From the NCBI GenBank assembly GCA_023957115.1, contig JAMLHN010000031.1, positions 1 through 46,608 on the forward strand: DNA of 46,608 nucleotides. Direction: 5' to 3'. Shown here in pieces: positions 26,651 through 35,289 of the stretch. The stretch is from Thermomicrobiales bacterium (lineage in GTDB: Bacteria > Chloroflexota > Chloroflexia > Thermomicrobiales > UBA6265). A program made the translations under genes and the position numbers. The notes below the pieces were generated by a model that searched no databases, was not told the DNA's origin, and saw nothing but the letters and a program-made list of their open reading frames with translations. Every line of letters begins with the position of its first letter. Position 1 is the first letter of the stretch.

Positions 26651-26762
26651 TAGCTGGTAATCAGCAACTAGCAACTAGTGACTGGTATATCTGTCGTATT
26701 TCGAAGGGGAGTTCGAGTCGGTGACCCATTCTCTAGTTGCTAGCTACCAGTTACTAGTTGCC
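26651..26762. repeat. Inverted heptamer pair (CAACTAG family) in a short spacer
   Basis: Left arm 26651-26685: TAGCTGG, TAATCAG, CAACTAG, CAACTAG, TGACTGG. Right arm 26732-26762, minus strand: CAACTAG, TAACTGG, TAGCTAG, CAACTAG. The 46 bases between carry no gene. The structure is an empty version of the cassette layout. Confidence 0.8.
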
Positions 26763-26772
26763 GGAGCTGCCC

Positions 26773-27552
26773 GTGTCTGACCAATCGCTGCGCGAACAGC
26801 TCGTTTGGGCGTGCCGGATTCTCGGCATGGAAGGACATGGGGATTACACCCTGGGCCATATCAGCGTGCGCGATGGCGACAACGTCATCATGAAGCGCAA
26901 CGGGATCGGACTGGAGGAGGTGACCCAGGACTCGCTGGTCACCCTCGATCTCGACGGCAATCGAGTAGCCGGCGAAGGGCCGATTCATCTCGAAGCGGTG
27001 CTGCACACGGCGGTCTATCGAAAACGACCGGACGTGCAGGCGGTGGTGCACACGCACCCGATCTATTCGACGGCCTTTGGCGCAGTCGACACCAAACTGG
27101 AAATGATCAATCACGATGCCGTCCTTTTCTATGACGGACTGGCGTATTTCGACGATACCGCCGAGCTGATCATGACCCGCGAGCAAGGCGATGCGGTCGC
27201 CTCGGCATTGGGCGACAAACGCGTCGTCGTCTTGCGTGGGCATGGTGTGCTGGTGACCGGCAAAACATTGCCATGGGCAGTCTATGCCGCACTTACCCTG
27301 GAGCGGGTCCTGCAAATTCAATCGATTGCCCGGACCTTTGGCGACCTGAAACCGATGTCCGACGAGATGGCCAGCACCGTCTACCAGGACAAGTACCGTG
27401 ATGAGTTCATCGGCAACTACTGGAGCTATCTGATCCGGCAGGTGACTCGAGCCGGTATGGCGCCAGAGGACGAGCGGGCACAGCGGCCTTCCACGACGAG
27501 TGGTGAATCGGTCGAGCGGGCGGGACACGCGCCGGAACAGGTGATTGTCTGA
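26773..27552 (+). CDS. Class II aldolase-fold protein, candidate pyridine-dicarboxylate decarboxylase
   Basis: 259 residues from GTG 26773 (CGGAG upstream). The zinc-site residues of the class II aldolase/adducin fold are present: His93 and His95 in VVHTHP, His157 in LRGHGVL, and Glu73 in IHLEAV. In the M. loti B6 pathway the decarboxylase of 3-hydroxy-2-methylpyridine-4,5-dicarboxylate belongs to this fold (established), and pathway neighbours here make that the best guess. An aldolase or epimerase role remains possible. The C-terminal 35 residues are polar and disordered. The TGA overlaps the ATG of the next gene. Confidence 0.75.
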   Translation: MSDQSLREQLVWACRILGMEGHGDYTLGHISVRDGDNVIMKRNGIGLEEVTQDSLVTLDLDGNRVAGEGPIHLEAVLHTAVYRKRPDVQAVVHTHPIYSTAFGAVDTKLEMINHDAVLFYDGLAYFDDTAELIMTREQGDAVASALGDKRVVVLRGHGVLVTGKTLPWAVYAALTLERVLQIQSIARTFGDLKPMSDEMASTVYQDKYRDEFIGNYWSYLIRQVTRAGMAPEDERAQRPSTTSGESVERAGHAPEQVIV

Positions 27553-28419
27553 TGCTCGCGCCGATTGAGATCCACGCGCCCCATTCGATTTCGGAAGCAT
27601 CCGCGCTCTTGCGGCAGTATGGAGATGACGCCGCGGTCTATGCCGGCGGCACCGAGCTGCTGATCGTCATGAAGGAACGGCTGACCGCGGTCAATCGTTT
27701 GATCGATATCAAGAAGATCGACGGTCTGCGTGAGATCGGGGTCGATGACGACGGCGCCCTCACGATCGGTGCATTGGCGACCCACCGGGGTGCCCGTCAT
27801 CCGCTGGTCCAAGGAGCACGCTCCGCACTTCGCGGCATTGGAAGGGATCATCGCCAATACCCGGGTCCGGACGGCGGGAACGATCGGCGGAAATCTCTGT
27901 TCGCCGAGCCGCATTCCGATCCGGCCACCCTGCTGGCCGCGGTCCGATGCGACCGTCACCCTCGAATCGGCGGAGGGACGCCGGGAGACGCCGGTGGATA
28001 CGTTCTTCCTGGGGCTGCTGGACACCGACCGCCGTCCTGACGAGATCATGACCAGCGTCACCTTGCCGAAGCTTTGGGAGACGACCGGTATCTCGTACCA
28101 GCGGTTCAAGACCCACGAGCGGCCGGTCGCCACCGTGGGCGCGGCGGTCTCGGTCGCCAATGGAGTTATCGACGATTCACGGGTCTTCATTGGATCGGTC
28201 GGACCGAAACCCCAGCGGATGACCTCGGTGGAAGATGCCATTCGCGGCCAGGAGCCGGGGTTGGTGCTCTTCCAGCAAGCCGGATTGCTCGCCGCCGGAG
28301 AAGCCGATATCGACGAGGAAGGCTTCGAATCGGCCGAATACAAACGTCATCTCGTCGCCGTTTACGTCCAAAAAGCGTTGCACGACGCCGCAGAGCAAGC
28401 GAAAGCCCGTCGATCATGA
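27552..28419 (+). pseudogene. Molybdenum hydroxylase FAD subunit (XdhB/CoxM-like), three frameshifts
   Basis: The N-terminal FAD-binding part is open (HAPHSISEASALLRQYGDDAAVYAGGTELL). A shift near 27800 moves to the frame with HFAALEGIIANTRVRTAGTIGGNLC; another near 27895 leads to FAEPHSDPATLLAAV; a third near 27945 returns to DATVTLESAEGRR and the intact C-terminus. All family motifs are present once the shifts are repaired. The start and end overlap its neighbours by the usual one to four bases and both partner subunits are intact, so sequencing error is at least as likely as real inactivation. Confidence 0.8.
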
Positions 28420-28931
28420 GCACCGACCTCTTGCCAGAAACCGAACTGCGGACCGAGATCACGGTCGAAACGACCGTCAACGGTCAGCCCATCGCCCGAA
28501 CGGTCGAGGCGAGACGGATTCTGCTCGATTTCATTCGCGACGACCTCGGCCTCAAGGGAGCCAAGCGTTCGTGCGATTCACAGGTCTGCGGGGCGTGTAC
28601 GGTCCTGGTCGATGGCCTGCCGGTGAGCTCTTGCTGCACACTCGCCTACGAGGCAACCGGCAAACAGGTAACGACCATCGAAGGGCTCGCCCGCAACGGG
28701 TCGCTCGATCCGGTGCAGGCCGCCTTCATCGAAGAATCGGCCATCCAATGCGGATTCTGTACCCCCGGCATGGTCCTGGCCGTCAAAACGTTGCTGGCGG
28801 AAAACCCGGATCCGACCCGGGAAGAGATCGCGCAGAACCTTTCCAGCAATCTCTGCCGGTGCACTGGGTACTGGAACATCATCGACGCGGTCGAGCGTGC
28901 CGCGGCTCGTCTGCGGGAGGGGAACGAATGA
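28416..28931 (+). CDS. Molybdenum hydroxylase 2Fe-2S small subunit
   Basis: 171 residues. Both iron-sulfur clusters are complete: the plant-type set Cys53, Cys58, Cys61 and Cys73 (SCDSQVCGACTVLVDG), and the second set Cys112, Cys115, Cys147 and Cys149 (QCGFCTPG and LCRCTGY). An N-terminal extension of about 15 residues precedes the ferredoxin fold. ATG overlaps the stop of the FAD subunit and its own stop overlaps the large subunit, so the three are coupled. Confidence 0.93.
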   Translation: MSTDLLPETELRTEITVETTVNGQPIARTVEARRILLDFIRDDLGLKGAKRSCDSQVCGACTVLVDGLPVSSCCTLAYEATGKQVTTIEGLARNGSLDPVQAAFIEESAIQCGFCTPGMVLAVKTLLAENPDPTREEIAQNLSSNLCRCTGYWNIIDAVERAAARLREGNE

Positions 28932-31243
28932 CCGTCGGCCATGACATTCCCCGCATCGACGCGCGTTCCAAGGCGATCGGCGAAACAAAGTTCGCCGGCG
29001 ATCTGGTCTTTCCCGGTATGGTCTACGGAACGCTGATCCGCAGCCCCTACGCCGCCGCCAGGATTACCCGGATCGATGCCCGCGCCGCCCAGGCGATGTC
29101 CGGCGTCGTTTGCGTGATGACCGGTGACGATGTGCTCGACATCGATCCCTACTACGGGCATGCTATCAAGGACCGCCCCCTGATCGCGATCGATCGGGTC
29201 CGGTTCGCGGGCGAGCCGGTGGTGGCGATCGCGGCCGAAACGCCCGAGATTGCAGCCGACGCCGCCGAGCTGGTCGAAATCGACTATGAACCGATGGACG
29301 CGGTGCTCTCGATCGACGAGGCGCTGGCCGAGGACGCGCCGCATCTGCACGTCACAGAGCTGCTGCGCAAGGGACTCTTTCACGGACTGGGCGAATTCAA
29401 GCTCGATCCAGGAAACGTCTGCTATCACCATCAGTTTGCCCGAGGCGATCTGGACGCCGCCTTTGCCGAAGCGGACGTCGTGGTCGAGGGTACGTACGAG
29501 TTCCCCGCGATCTACCAATACGCCATGGAAACGCACACCACGATCGCCGAATGGAACGCCGCCGGCGATGAAGTGACCTTGCATTCCAATTGCCAGCATC
29601 CCTTCCTGGTGCGGGCCGAGATTGCCGATCTCTTCCAGCTCCCGGTCGCCAGTGTGCGCATCGTCGTTCCCTGGCTGGGTGGCGGGTTCGGCAGCAAGTC
29701 GTACACCAAGATGGAACCGATTACGGTCGCGCTCGCCCGCAAGGCAAAACGCCCGGTCCGGATCCAGAATAGCGTCGACGAATCGATGGTCACCACCCGC
29801 CGGCATGGCATGAAGGCCTGGATGCGGACCGGCGCCCGCAAGGACGGCACCCTGCTGGCCCGCGAGGTGCGCGCCTGGTTCGATACCGGCGCCTATGCCG
29901 ACAACGGCCCGCGCGTGGTCGCCACCGGGGCGGATGCCGCACCCGGACCCTATCGCTGGCAGGCAGTCGATGTCAACGCCTGGGGCGTCTATACCAATAC
30001 CTCCCCGGCCGGATCGTACCGTGCGTTTGGCGCGTCGCATCTGGGGTGGGTGGGGGAAGCGCAGGTCGACGAGATCGGCCGCCGGTGCGGCTTGGACGGC
30101 GTGCAGATGCGCGAGCTCAATCTGCTGGAGCCGGGCGAATACGTCCGTCCTGGAGGCAAACCGCTCGATGCCGACCTCAAGGGCGACATCCGCAAATGCG
30201 CCGACAATCTCGATTGGGATTCGCCCAAACCGCCGAATGTCGGTCGCGGCGTGAGCGTCGGACTGCTGGCGGCGGGCGCCCATCCGGTCAGCACCGCGTT
30301 CGCGCGGATGGAAGCCGACGGCAAAGTCGTGCTCTATGTCTCCTCGACCGATATGGGCCAGGGGGCCCGAACGGTCTTTAGCCAGATTGTGGCGGAAGAG
30401 CTGGCGCTTTCGATCGACGATGTGCGCGTGATGGGCGGCGACACGCAGGTGACGCCGTACGACCGGTCCACCGGCGCGAGCCGCTCGACCACGCTGGCCG
30501 GGATGGCGGTGCTCCGCTCAGGCGCGGAGTTGCGCGAGCAGCTTTTCGACATTGCCAGCCAGAAATTTGGCTTGCCGCCGGAAGCGTTGGAGATGCGTGA
30601 CGGCGCCATCTGGCACGAGGATGAATCGGTCACCTATCCGGATCTCATCAAGGCCCATTTCGGCATGGTCGGCGGAGAGCTGATCGGCCGGGGAGAGGTC
30701 CGGCCGGAAGGCGGCAGTGGCTCCTATGCCGAGGGACCGGTTTTCTGGGAAGTCTGCATCGGCGGCATCGAGCTGGAAGTCGATCCCGATACCGGCAAGA
30801 TCACCCTGCTGAAAACCGCCAGTGTGGCCGATGTCGGCAAGGCGCTCAATCCGAAACAGGTCGAAACCCAGGAGATGGGCGGCTTGATGCAGGGGATTGG
30901 GAACGCCATCTATGAAGAGATGATCTATGACCCGTCGAGCGGCCAGCTGATCAACGGCTCGCTTTTCGACTATCACATCCCGACCATGCTCGACCTGCCC
31001 GGGTCCCATCGCTCGACCATCGTCGAGAACCAGGACGGTCCCGGACCGTATGGCGCGAAGGGCGTGGGTGAAGGCGCGCTGGCGGGCGCAATCGCCGCGG
31101 TTGCGACCGCGCTGGGCGATCTGGGAATCGACCTTCGTCAGCTTCCCGCCACCCCGGAGCGGGTCTGGCGGGCGCAGCAGGCGGATACGAATGGAACTTC
31201 GCAGCGACCCGAGGCGGCGGGTTTTTCAAAGGTGGGTAGCTGA
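28928..31243 (+). CDS. Molybdenum hydroxylase large subunit (xanthine dehydrogenase family)
   Basis: 771 residues from ATG 28928. The molybdopterin-binding domains are evident: aldehyde oxidase N-domain (GMVYGTLIRSPYAAARI), VPWLGGGFGSKSYTKMEP, SPAGSYRAFGASHLGWVGEAQVDE in parts, STDMGQGARTVFSQI, and the catalytic glutamate loop GAKGVGEGA near the C-terminus. These enzymes hydroxylate N-heterocycles or oxidise aldehydes with water as oxygen source. With B6 enzymes around, hydroxylation of a pyridine carboxylate beside the ring nitrogen, as in nicotinate dehydrogenase, is a reasonable inference. Purine oxidation is less likely because no other purine genes are present. Confidence 0.92.
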   Translation: MTVGHDIPRIDARSKAIGETKFAGDLVFPGMVYGTLIRSPYAAARITRIDARAAQAMSGVVCVMTGDDVLDIDPYYGHAIKDRPLIAIDRVRFAGEPVVAIAAETPEIAADAAELVEIDYEPMDAVLSIDEALAEDAPHLHVTELLRKGLFHGLGEFKLDPGNVCYHHQFARGDLDAAFAEADVVVEGTYEFPAIYQYAMETHTTIAEWNAAGDEVTLHSNCQHPFLVRAEIADLFQLPVASVRIVVPWLGGGFGSKSYTKMEPITVALARKAKRPVRIQNSVDESMVTTRRHGMKAWMRTGARKDGTLLAREVRAWFDTGAYADNGPRVVATGADAAPGPYRWQAVDVNAWGVYTNTSPAGSYRAFGASHLGWVGEAQVDEIGRRCGLDGVQMRELNLLEPGEYVRPGGKPLDADLKGDIRKCADNLDWDSPKPPNVGRGVSVGLLAAGAHPVSTAFARMEADGKVVLYVSSTDMGQGARTVFSQIVAEELALSIDDVRVMGGDTQVTPYDRSTGASRSTTLAGMAVLRSGAELREQLFDIASQKFGLPPEALEMRDGAIWHEDESVTYPDLIKAHFGMVGGELIGRGEVRPEGGSGSYAEGPVFWEVCIGGIELEVDPDTGKITLLKTASVADVGKALNPKQVETQEMGGLMQGIGNAIYEEMIYDPSSGQLINGSLFDYHIPTMLDLPGSHRSTIVENQDGPGPYGAKGVGEGALAGAIAAVATALGDLGIDLRQLPATPERVWRAQQADTNGTSQRPEAAGFSKVGS

Positions 31244-31245
31244 CA

Positions 31246-31476
31246 ATGGGAAAGAAATACGAAGTCAGAGCACGTTCGGCATTGTCCGGCACCCCGCCGC
31301 CTCCACATCTCCTCAACGAGGGGGTCTGGATCGACCCGGATCGAAGCCTCGAACAGACCGAGGAGGCCGACGAGGCAGAGGCGCGCTGGCAGCTCTGGAT
31401 GGAGTGTTACGAGATCAAGGTTCTCTACGACAATCACTGGCTTCTTTCGGCCGGGTGTGAAGAGGAGGGTATCTAA
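31246..31476 (+). CDS. Small acidic protein of unknown function in the hydroxylase operon
   Basis: 76 residues starting two bases after the large-subunit stop. Composition is acidic with aromatic residues (EARWQLWMECYEIKVLYDNHWLL) and a C-terminal CEEEGI. No family is recognised. Tight spacing on both sides, and the ribosome site of the lactonase gene lying in its 3' end, argue for a real gene. It could be a chaperone or subunit of the hydroxylase. Confidence 0.6.
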   Translation: MGKKYEVRARSALSGTPPPPHLLNEGVWIDPDRSLEQTEEADEAEARWQLWMECYEIKVLYDNHWLLSAGCEEEGI

Positions 31477-31477
31477 A

Positions 31478-32242
31478 GTGACAACGCGCGTCTATCTGCT
31501 CGACATGGGAACCCTCATGCTCGACATGTCGTTCGTGACCTGGAATCACGGGCAGGGGATCGAATACCGCTTCCCGGTGTTCGCGGTGTATGTCGACACG
31601 GGCGACAAGAAGGTGCTGCTCGATACCGGGTTCGAGAAGGACTGGGTGGAGCGCAACCTGCCGTTCGAGAAGCCGGAGCAGAGCGAGGAGCAGACGATCG
31701 TCGCCCAACTGGCCAGCATCGGTGTACGGCCGGAGGAGATCGATATCGTCGTCAACTCGCATCTCCATTTCGACCATTGCTCGGGCAATCGTTACTTCCC
31801 GGGCGCACAGTTCATCATGAGCAAGACCGAGCTGCGCCATTCCTATGTGCCCGATCCGTGGGAGCGGTTGGGATACGACAAGAATCTGGTCGACATCCCG
31901 GGCGCCCAGTTCACCCTGCTTCCACCATTGCATGGGTATGAATACGAAGTCGTCCCGGGGGTCAGCCTGATCGAAACGCCGGGACATTCAGAAGGACACT
32001 ACTCGTTCGTCGTCCGGCCGACCGGTGAAGCGCCGATGATCTTCCCGGTCGATGTCGCCTACAACGCGCATAACCTGGGAAGCAAAGTGCTGATGGGGCT
32101 CCATTCGGATCCCCGTGAGCTGCTGGAATCGATGGTCAAGATCGAGAACCTGGCGCAAAAGATCGGCGGGCGGATCTTCTTCTCGCACGATCCGGAAAGC
32201 TACAAGGGATACAAGAAGGCGCCGGAGTTTTACGGGGAGTGA
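31478..32242 (+). CDS. 4-pyridoxolactonase (metallo-beta-lactamase fold)
   Basis: 254 residues from GTG 31478 with GAGGAGG upstream. Metal ligands are complete: His95, His97, Asp99 and His100 in SHLHFDHC, His170 in TPGHS, Asp192 in PVDVAYN and His237 in FFSHD. Beyond the generic AHL-lactonase family, several stretches resemble M. loti 4-pyridoxolactonase as I remember it: VYLLDMGTLMLD, LPFEKPEQ followed by QTI, GNRYFPGA, GHYSF and the ending FYGE. The enzyme opens 4-pyridoxolactone to 4-pyridoxic acid. An AHL lactonase is the alternative, but the neighbours favour the B6 role. Confidence 0.85.
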   Translation: MTTRVYLLDMGTLMLDMSFVTWNHGQGIEYRFPVFAVYVDTGDKKVLLDTGFEKDWVERNLPFEKPEQSEEQTIVAQLASIGVRPEEIDIVVNSHLHFDHCSGNRYFPGAQFIMSKTELRHSYVPDPWERLGYDKNLVDIPGAQFTLLPPLHGYEYEVVPGVSLIETPGHSEGHYSFVVRPTGEAPMIFPVDVAYNAHNLGSKVLMGLHSDPRELLESMVKIENLAQKIGGRIFFSHDPESYKGYKKAPEFYGE

Positions 32243-32254
32243 GACGGGACTTAG

Positions 32255-32289
32255 GTCCTGAGTCCTGAGTCCTGGGTCCTGGGTCCTGA
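32255..32289 (+). repeat. Heptamer array (GTCCTGA family)
   Basis: Five perfect-register units: GTCCTGA, GTCCTGA, GTCCTGG, GTCCTGG, GTCCTGA, beginning 13 bases after the lactonase stop. A degenerate unit precedes it. Confidence 0.9.
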
Positions 32290-32340
32290 GAGAACGGTGG
32301 GTGGGGCATCCGGAGGCTTGGCTATGGGCCACGAGATCGC

Positions 32341-32551
32341 CTCACCCCCGGCCCCTCTCCCTGTGGGGAGAGGGGAGATCGAACGATTGACATGCTTGGG
32401 AGACTCGCGCCCGCATTGTCATTCTGAACGAAGTGAAGAATCTCTCCGGGGCGACGAGGTCACGGGGATGCGAGAGCGGAAAGAGAAGCACGTATCGACG
32501 AACCTCGGAGAGGTTTTGCACTGTGAGCCCCTGGTTTCAACCTGGGGAACG
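32341..32551. repeat. Composite leader of hairpin repeats before the ABC importer
   Basis: In order: CTCACCCCCGGCCCCTCTCC hairpin (32341-32375), a GTCATTCTGAACGAAGTGAA segment of a widespread intergenic repeat (32418-32444), and a CCTCGGAGAGG plus CCCCTGGTTTCAACCTGGGG double hairpin (32503-32551), which ends 22 bases before the start codon. The same classes in the same order precede the cupin gene at 26270. Confidence 0.75.
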
Positions 32552-32572
32552 TCGGTCGGGACGACGGATGAT

Positions 32573-34159
32573 ATGACAGACGGAACGGCGACAACGCAAG
32601 AACGGGCAATGGTGCAGCCGATCGTGTCGATGCGGGAGATCGACAAGCGGTTCGGACCGGTGCGGGCCAATGACAAGGTGAGCCTCACCCTCTACCCGGG
32701 CGAGATCCATGCCGTTCTGGGCGAAAACGGCGCCGGTAAGACGACGCTGATGAACATCCTTTCGGGGATGTACCAACCCGACGGCGGCACGATCGAGCTC
32801 GACGGCAAGCCGATCACCATTGGCTCGCCGTCCGAGGCGCTGGCGCATGGGATCGGCACCGTCTATCAGCACTTCACGCTGGTGCCCAACCTGTCGGTCA
32901 TCGAAAACGTGGTGCTCGGCACCAAGACCGGGTTCGTACTCAATCTCAGCAAGGGCGAGCAGCGGCTCAAGGAGGTGCTGACCGAATTCGAGCTGAACAC
33001 CGATCCGAATGTCGAAGTCCGGCATCTCTCTATTGGGCAACGCCAGCGGGTCGAGATCATCAAGGTGCTCATGCGGGGCACGCGTGTGCTTCTGCTCGAC
33101 GAACCGACCTCGGTGCTCACGCCCACGGAGGTCGAAGGACTCTTCCGCATCCTGCGGCGTCTTCGGGAAGAGGGCGTTTCCGTGGTCATCATCACGCACA
33201 AGCTCGAAGAAGCGCTCGATGTCAGCGACCGCGTGACCATCCTGCGTGGAGGCAAGAATGTCGGCGAGCTCGGTCCAGACGATATCGCCTCCGCCGGTCG
33301 TGCCGGCGCGCGCCAGAGAATCGTCGAGACGATGTTCGGCGGTATGCCCGCGGCAGCCGAGACCTTTCAGCAACATGTGGCCACCGGCAAGACGCTGCTG
33401 GAGCTCAGCGGCGTTTCGGCGATCGGTGACCGGGGCGAGATCGCGATCCGCGAGCTCTCGATCCAGTTACGCGCCGGTGAGATCTACGGGATTGCCGGGG
33501 TCGACGGCAATGGGCAGAAAGAGCTGGGCGAGATCATCGCCGGGCAACGCAAGACGACCACGGGCCGGCTGGCCCTCGATGGCACGGACTACACCAATGC
33601 CGGGGTTGCCACGCTTTCACGCGCCGGAGTCGGCTATATCACCGATGACCGTCTGGGGGAAGGCGTTGTGCCAGGCATGAGTGTGGCGCAGAACGCCGCC
33701 CTGAAGACGATCAACCGTTCGCCGTTTTCGAAGGGCTTCTGGCTCGACCGAAAAGCCATCGAAGCGAACGCGAACACGTTGATCGAGCAATTCTCGGTCA
33801 GGACTCCCAGCGCGCAAACCAAAATCACCCTGCTCTCCGGCGGCAATATCCAGAAGCTGATGCTCGCCCGCGAGCTGGCCATGGACCCGCGGGTGATCGT
33901 CTGCAACAAACCGACCTACGGGCTCGATCTCAAGACCGCCCAGTTTGTGCTGCAAACCCTCCGCCAGGAGGCGGATAGTGGCAAGGCGGTGCTGCTGATC
34001 TCGTCCGAGCTCGACGAGATCCTGGAGATCAGCGACCGTATCGGCGTGATCTACAACGGCGAGATCGTGGAAACCTTCGAGCGGGCGCAGGTCGATATCG
34101 AAACGGTCGGCCGGTTGATGCTTTCCGGCCGGGCGGCCGTAGCGGGGAGCGCCGCATGA
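32573..34159 (+). CDS. BMP/Nup-type ABC importer, double ATP-binding protein
   Basis: 528 residues from ATG 32573 (ATG 32609 is an alternative; neither has a strong ribosome site). Two fused nucleotide-binding domains: the first with GENGAGKTT, LSIGQRQRVEI and LLLDEPTSVL, the second with a degenerate Walker A (GVDGNGQKE) and LLSGGNIQKLMLARE. This is the RbsA/NupA pattern of simple sugar and nucleoside importers. It overlaps the first permease by four bases. With B6 enzymes next door the likely cargo is a pyridoxine-type vitamer. Confidence 0.88.
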   Translation: MTDGTATTQERAMVQPIVSMREIDKRFGPVRANDKVSLTLYPGEIHAVLGENGAGKTTLMNILSGMYQPDGGTIELDGKPITIGSPSEALAHGIGTVYQHFTLVPNLSVIENVVLGTKTGFVLNLSKGEQRLKEVLTEFELNTDPNVEVRHLSIGQRQRVEIIKVLMRGTRVLLLDEPTSVLTPTEVEGLFRILRRLREEGVSVVIITHKLEEALDVSDRVTILRGGKNVGELGPDDIASAGRAGARQRIVETMFGGMPAAAETFQQHVATGKTLLELSGVSAIGDRGEIAIRELSIQLRAGEIYGIAGVDGNGQKELGEIIAGQRKTTTGRLALDGTDYTNAGVATLSRAGVGYITDDRLGEGVVPGMSVAQNAALKTINRSPFSKGFWLDRKAIEANANTLIEQFSVRTPSAQTKITLLSGGNIQKLMLARELAMDPRVIVCNKPTYGLDLKTAQFVLQTLRQEADSGKAVLLISSELDEILEISDRIGVIYNGEIVETFERAQVDIETVGRLMLSGRAAVAGSAA

Positions 34160-35289
34160 ACGAACGCGCCCGCATGTCCAGTATCAGCATTCTTCCCATC
34201 GTCAGCAGCGTGCTGGCGATTGTGATGGCATTTGTGATCGGCGGCATCTTCCTGGAGGCCAACGGCAAGGACGCCCTGCACGCCTACCGCATCCTCTTCG
34301 AACGCGGACTGGTCAATGGCGACGGGCTGACCGAGACCTTCAAGAAAATGGCGCCGATGCTGATCGTCAGCGCCGGATTGCTCATCGCGTTGCGCGCCAG
34401 CGTCTGGAACATCGGCATCGATGGACAGTTCATGGTCGGCGCGCTGCTGGCCGGTGTGGCGGGCGCGGCGGTGGCGGGTTCGGTGCCGAATCCGCTCATG
34501 TGGCTGATCGCGGCCGTCGCCGGCATCATCGGCGGCATGCTCTGGGCCGTTATTCCGGCCCTGCTGATGGTCAAGTTCAATCTGAACGAGATCATCACCA
34601 CCCTGATGATGAATTACGTGGCGGTCAATGTCTGTGCCTGGCTGGTGAAGGGGCCGTTCCGCGATTCCAGCGTGGTCGCGCCGCAAACCAAGCAAATCCC
34701 CCTTGCGGACCGGTTGCCGTTCATCCCCGGCACCGAGGTCCACATTGGTCTGATCGTCGGGTTGCTCTGTGTGGTCGTGGTGGCGATCCTCTTTCGCTCG
34801 ACTGTCTACGGGTTCTGTCTCGATGTGGTCGGACGCAACCGGAAAGCGGCGATTCATGCCGGCCTCCCGGTCGGCCGGCTGGCCGGATCGGCGTTGATCC
34901 TCTGCGGCGCGTTCGCCGGGCTGGCCGGCGCCAACGATGTGCTCGGCATCCAGGGACTTTTCAAGGCCAATTGGGATCCCGGATACGGATTCACGGCCTT
35001 TGCGCTGGTCTACCTGGCCCGCCTGAACAGTCTGCTCCTGATTCCGTTCGCGTTCTTCTTCTCGTTCCTGCTGGTCGGCGGCGATTCGATGCCCCGGCGG
35101 GCGGATGTGCCCACCTATTTCGTGGGGATGCTCGAAGGGTTGATGCTGATCTGCTTCGCCGTGGCGGTCTATCTGGAGCGTCGCTGGCATGCCATCTCGG
35201 AACGGATTCGCGGCCGGCCGGATGACCGGATTGAACCGGAATCCTCCAGCGGTCCGAGCGCGCTGGAAGGGTTGGAGATTTCGTCATGA
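34156..35289 (+). CDS. BMP/Nup-type ABC importer, permease 1
   Basis: 377 residues with about ten hydrophobic helices. NIGIDGQFMVGALLAG and AGSALILCGAFAGLAGANDVLG are typical of the NupP/YufP permease branch. A hydrophilic C-terminal tail of about 35 residues follows the last helix. The gene overlaps both neighbours by four bases. Confidence 0.88.
   Translation: MNERARMSSISILPIVSSVLAIVMAFVIGGIFLEANGKDALHAYRILFERGLVNGDGLTETFKKMAPMLIVSAGLLIALRASVWNIGIDGQFMVGALLAGVAGAAVAGSVPNPLMWLIAAVAGIIGGMLWAVIPALLMVKFNLNEIITTLMMNYVAVNVCAWLVKGPFRDSSVVAPQTKQIPLADRLPFIPGTEVHIGLIVGLLCVVVVAILFRSTVYGFCLDVVGRNRKAAIHAGLPVGRLAGSALILCGAFAGLAGANDVLGIQGLFKANWDPGYGFTAFALVYLARLNSLLLIPFAFFFSFLLVGGDSMPRRADVPTYFVGMLEGLMLICFAVAVYLERRWHAISERIRGRPDDRIEPESSSGPSALEGLEISS

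Noticed and set aside
28646..30283. A 545-codon minus-strand frame inside the molybdenum hydroxylase genes
   Set aside because: Antisense shadow; the plus strand encodes complete Fe-S and molybdopterin motifs.
31478..32242. Quorum-quenching AHL lactonase as the first choice for the MBL-fold protein
   Set aside because: Family motifs alone would allow it, but the extra matches to 4-pyridoxolactonase and the gene neighbourhood favour the B6 enzyme; kept as the alternative.
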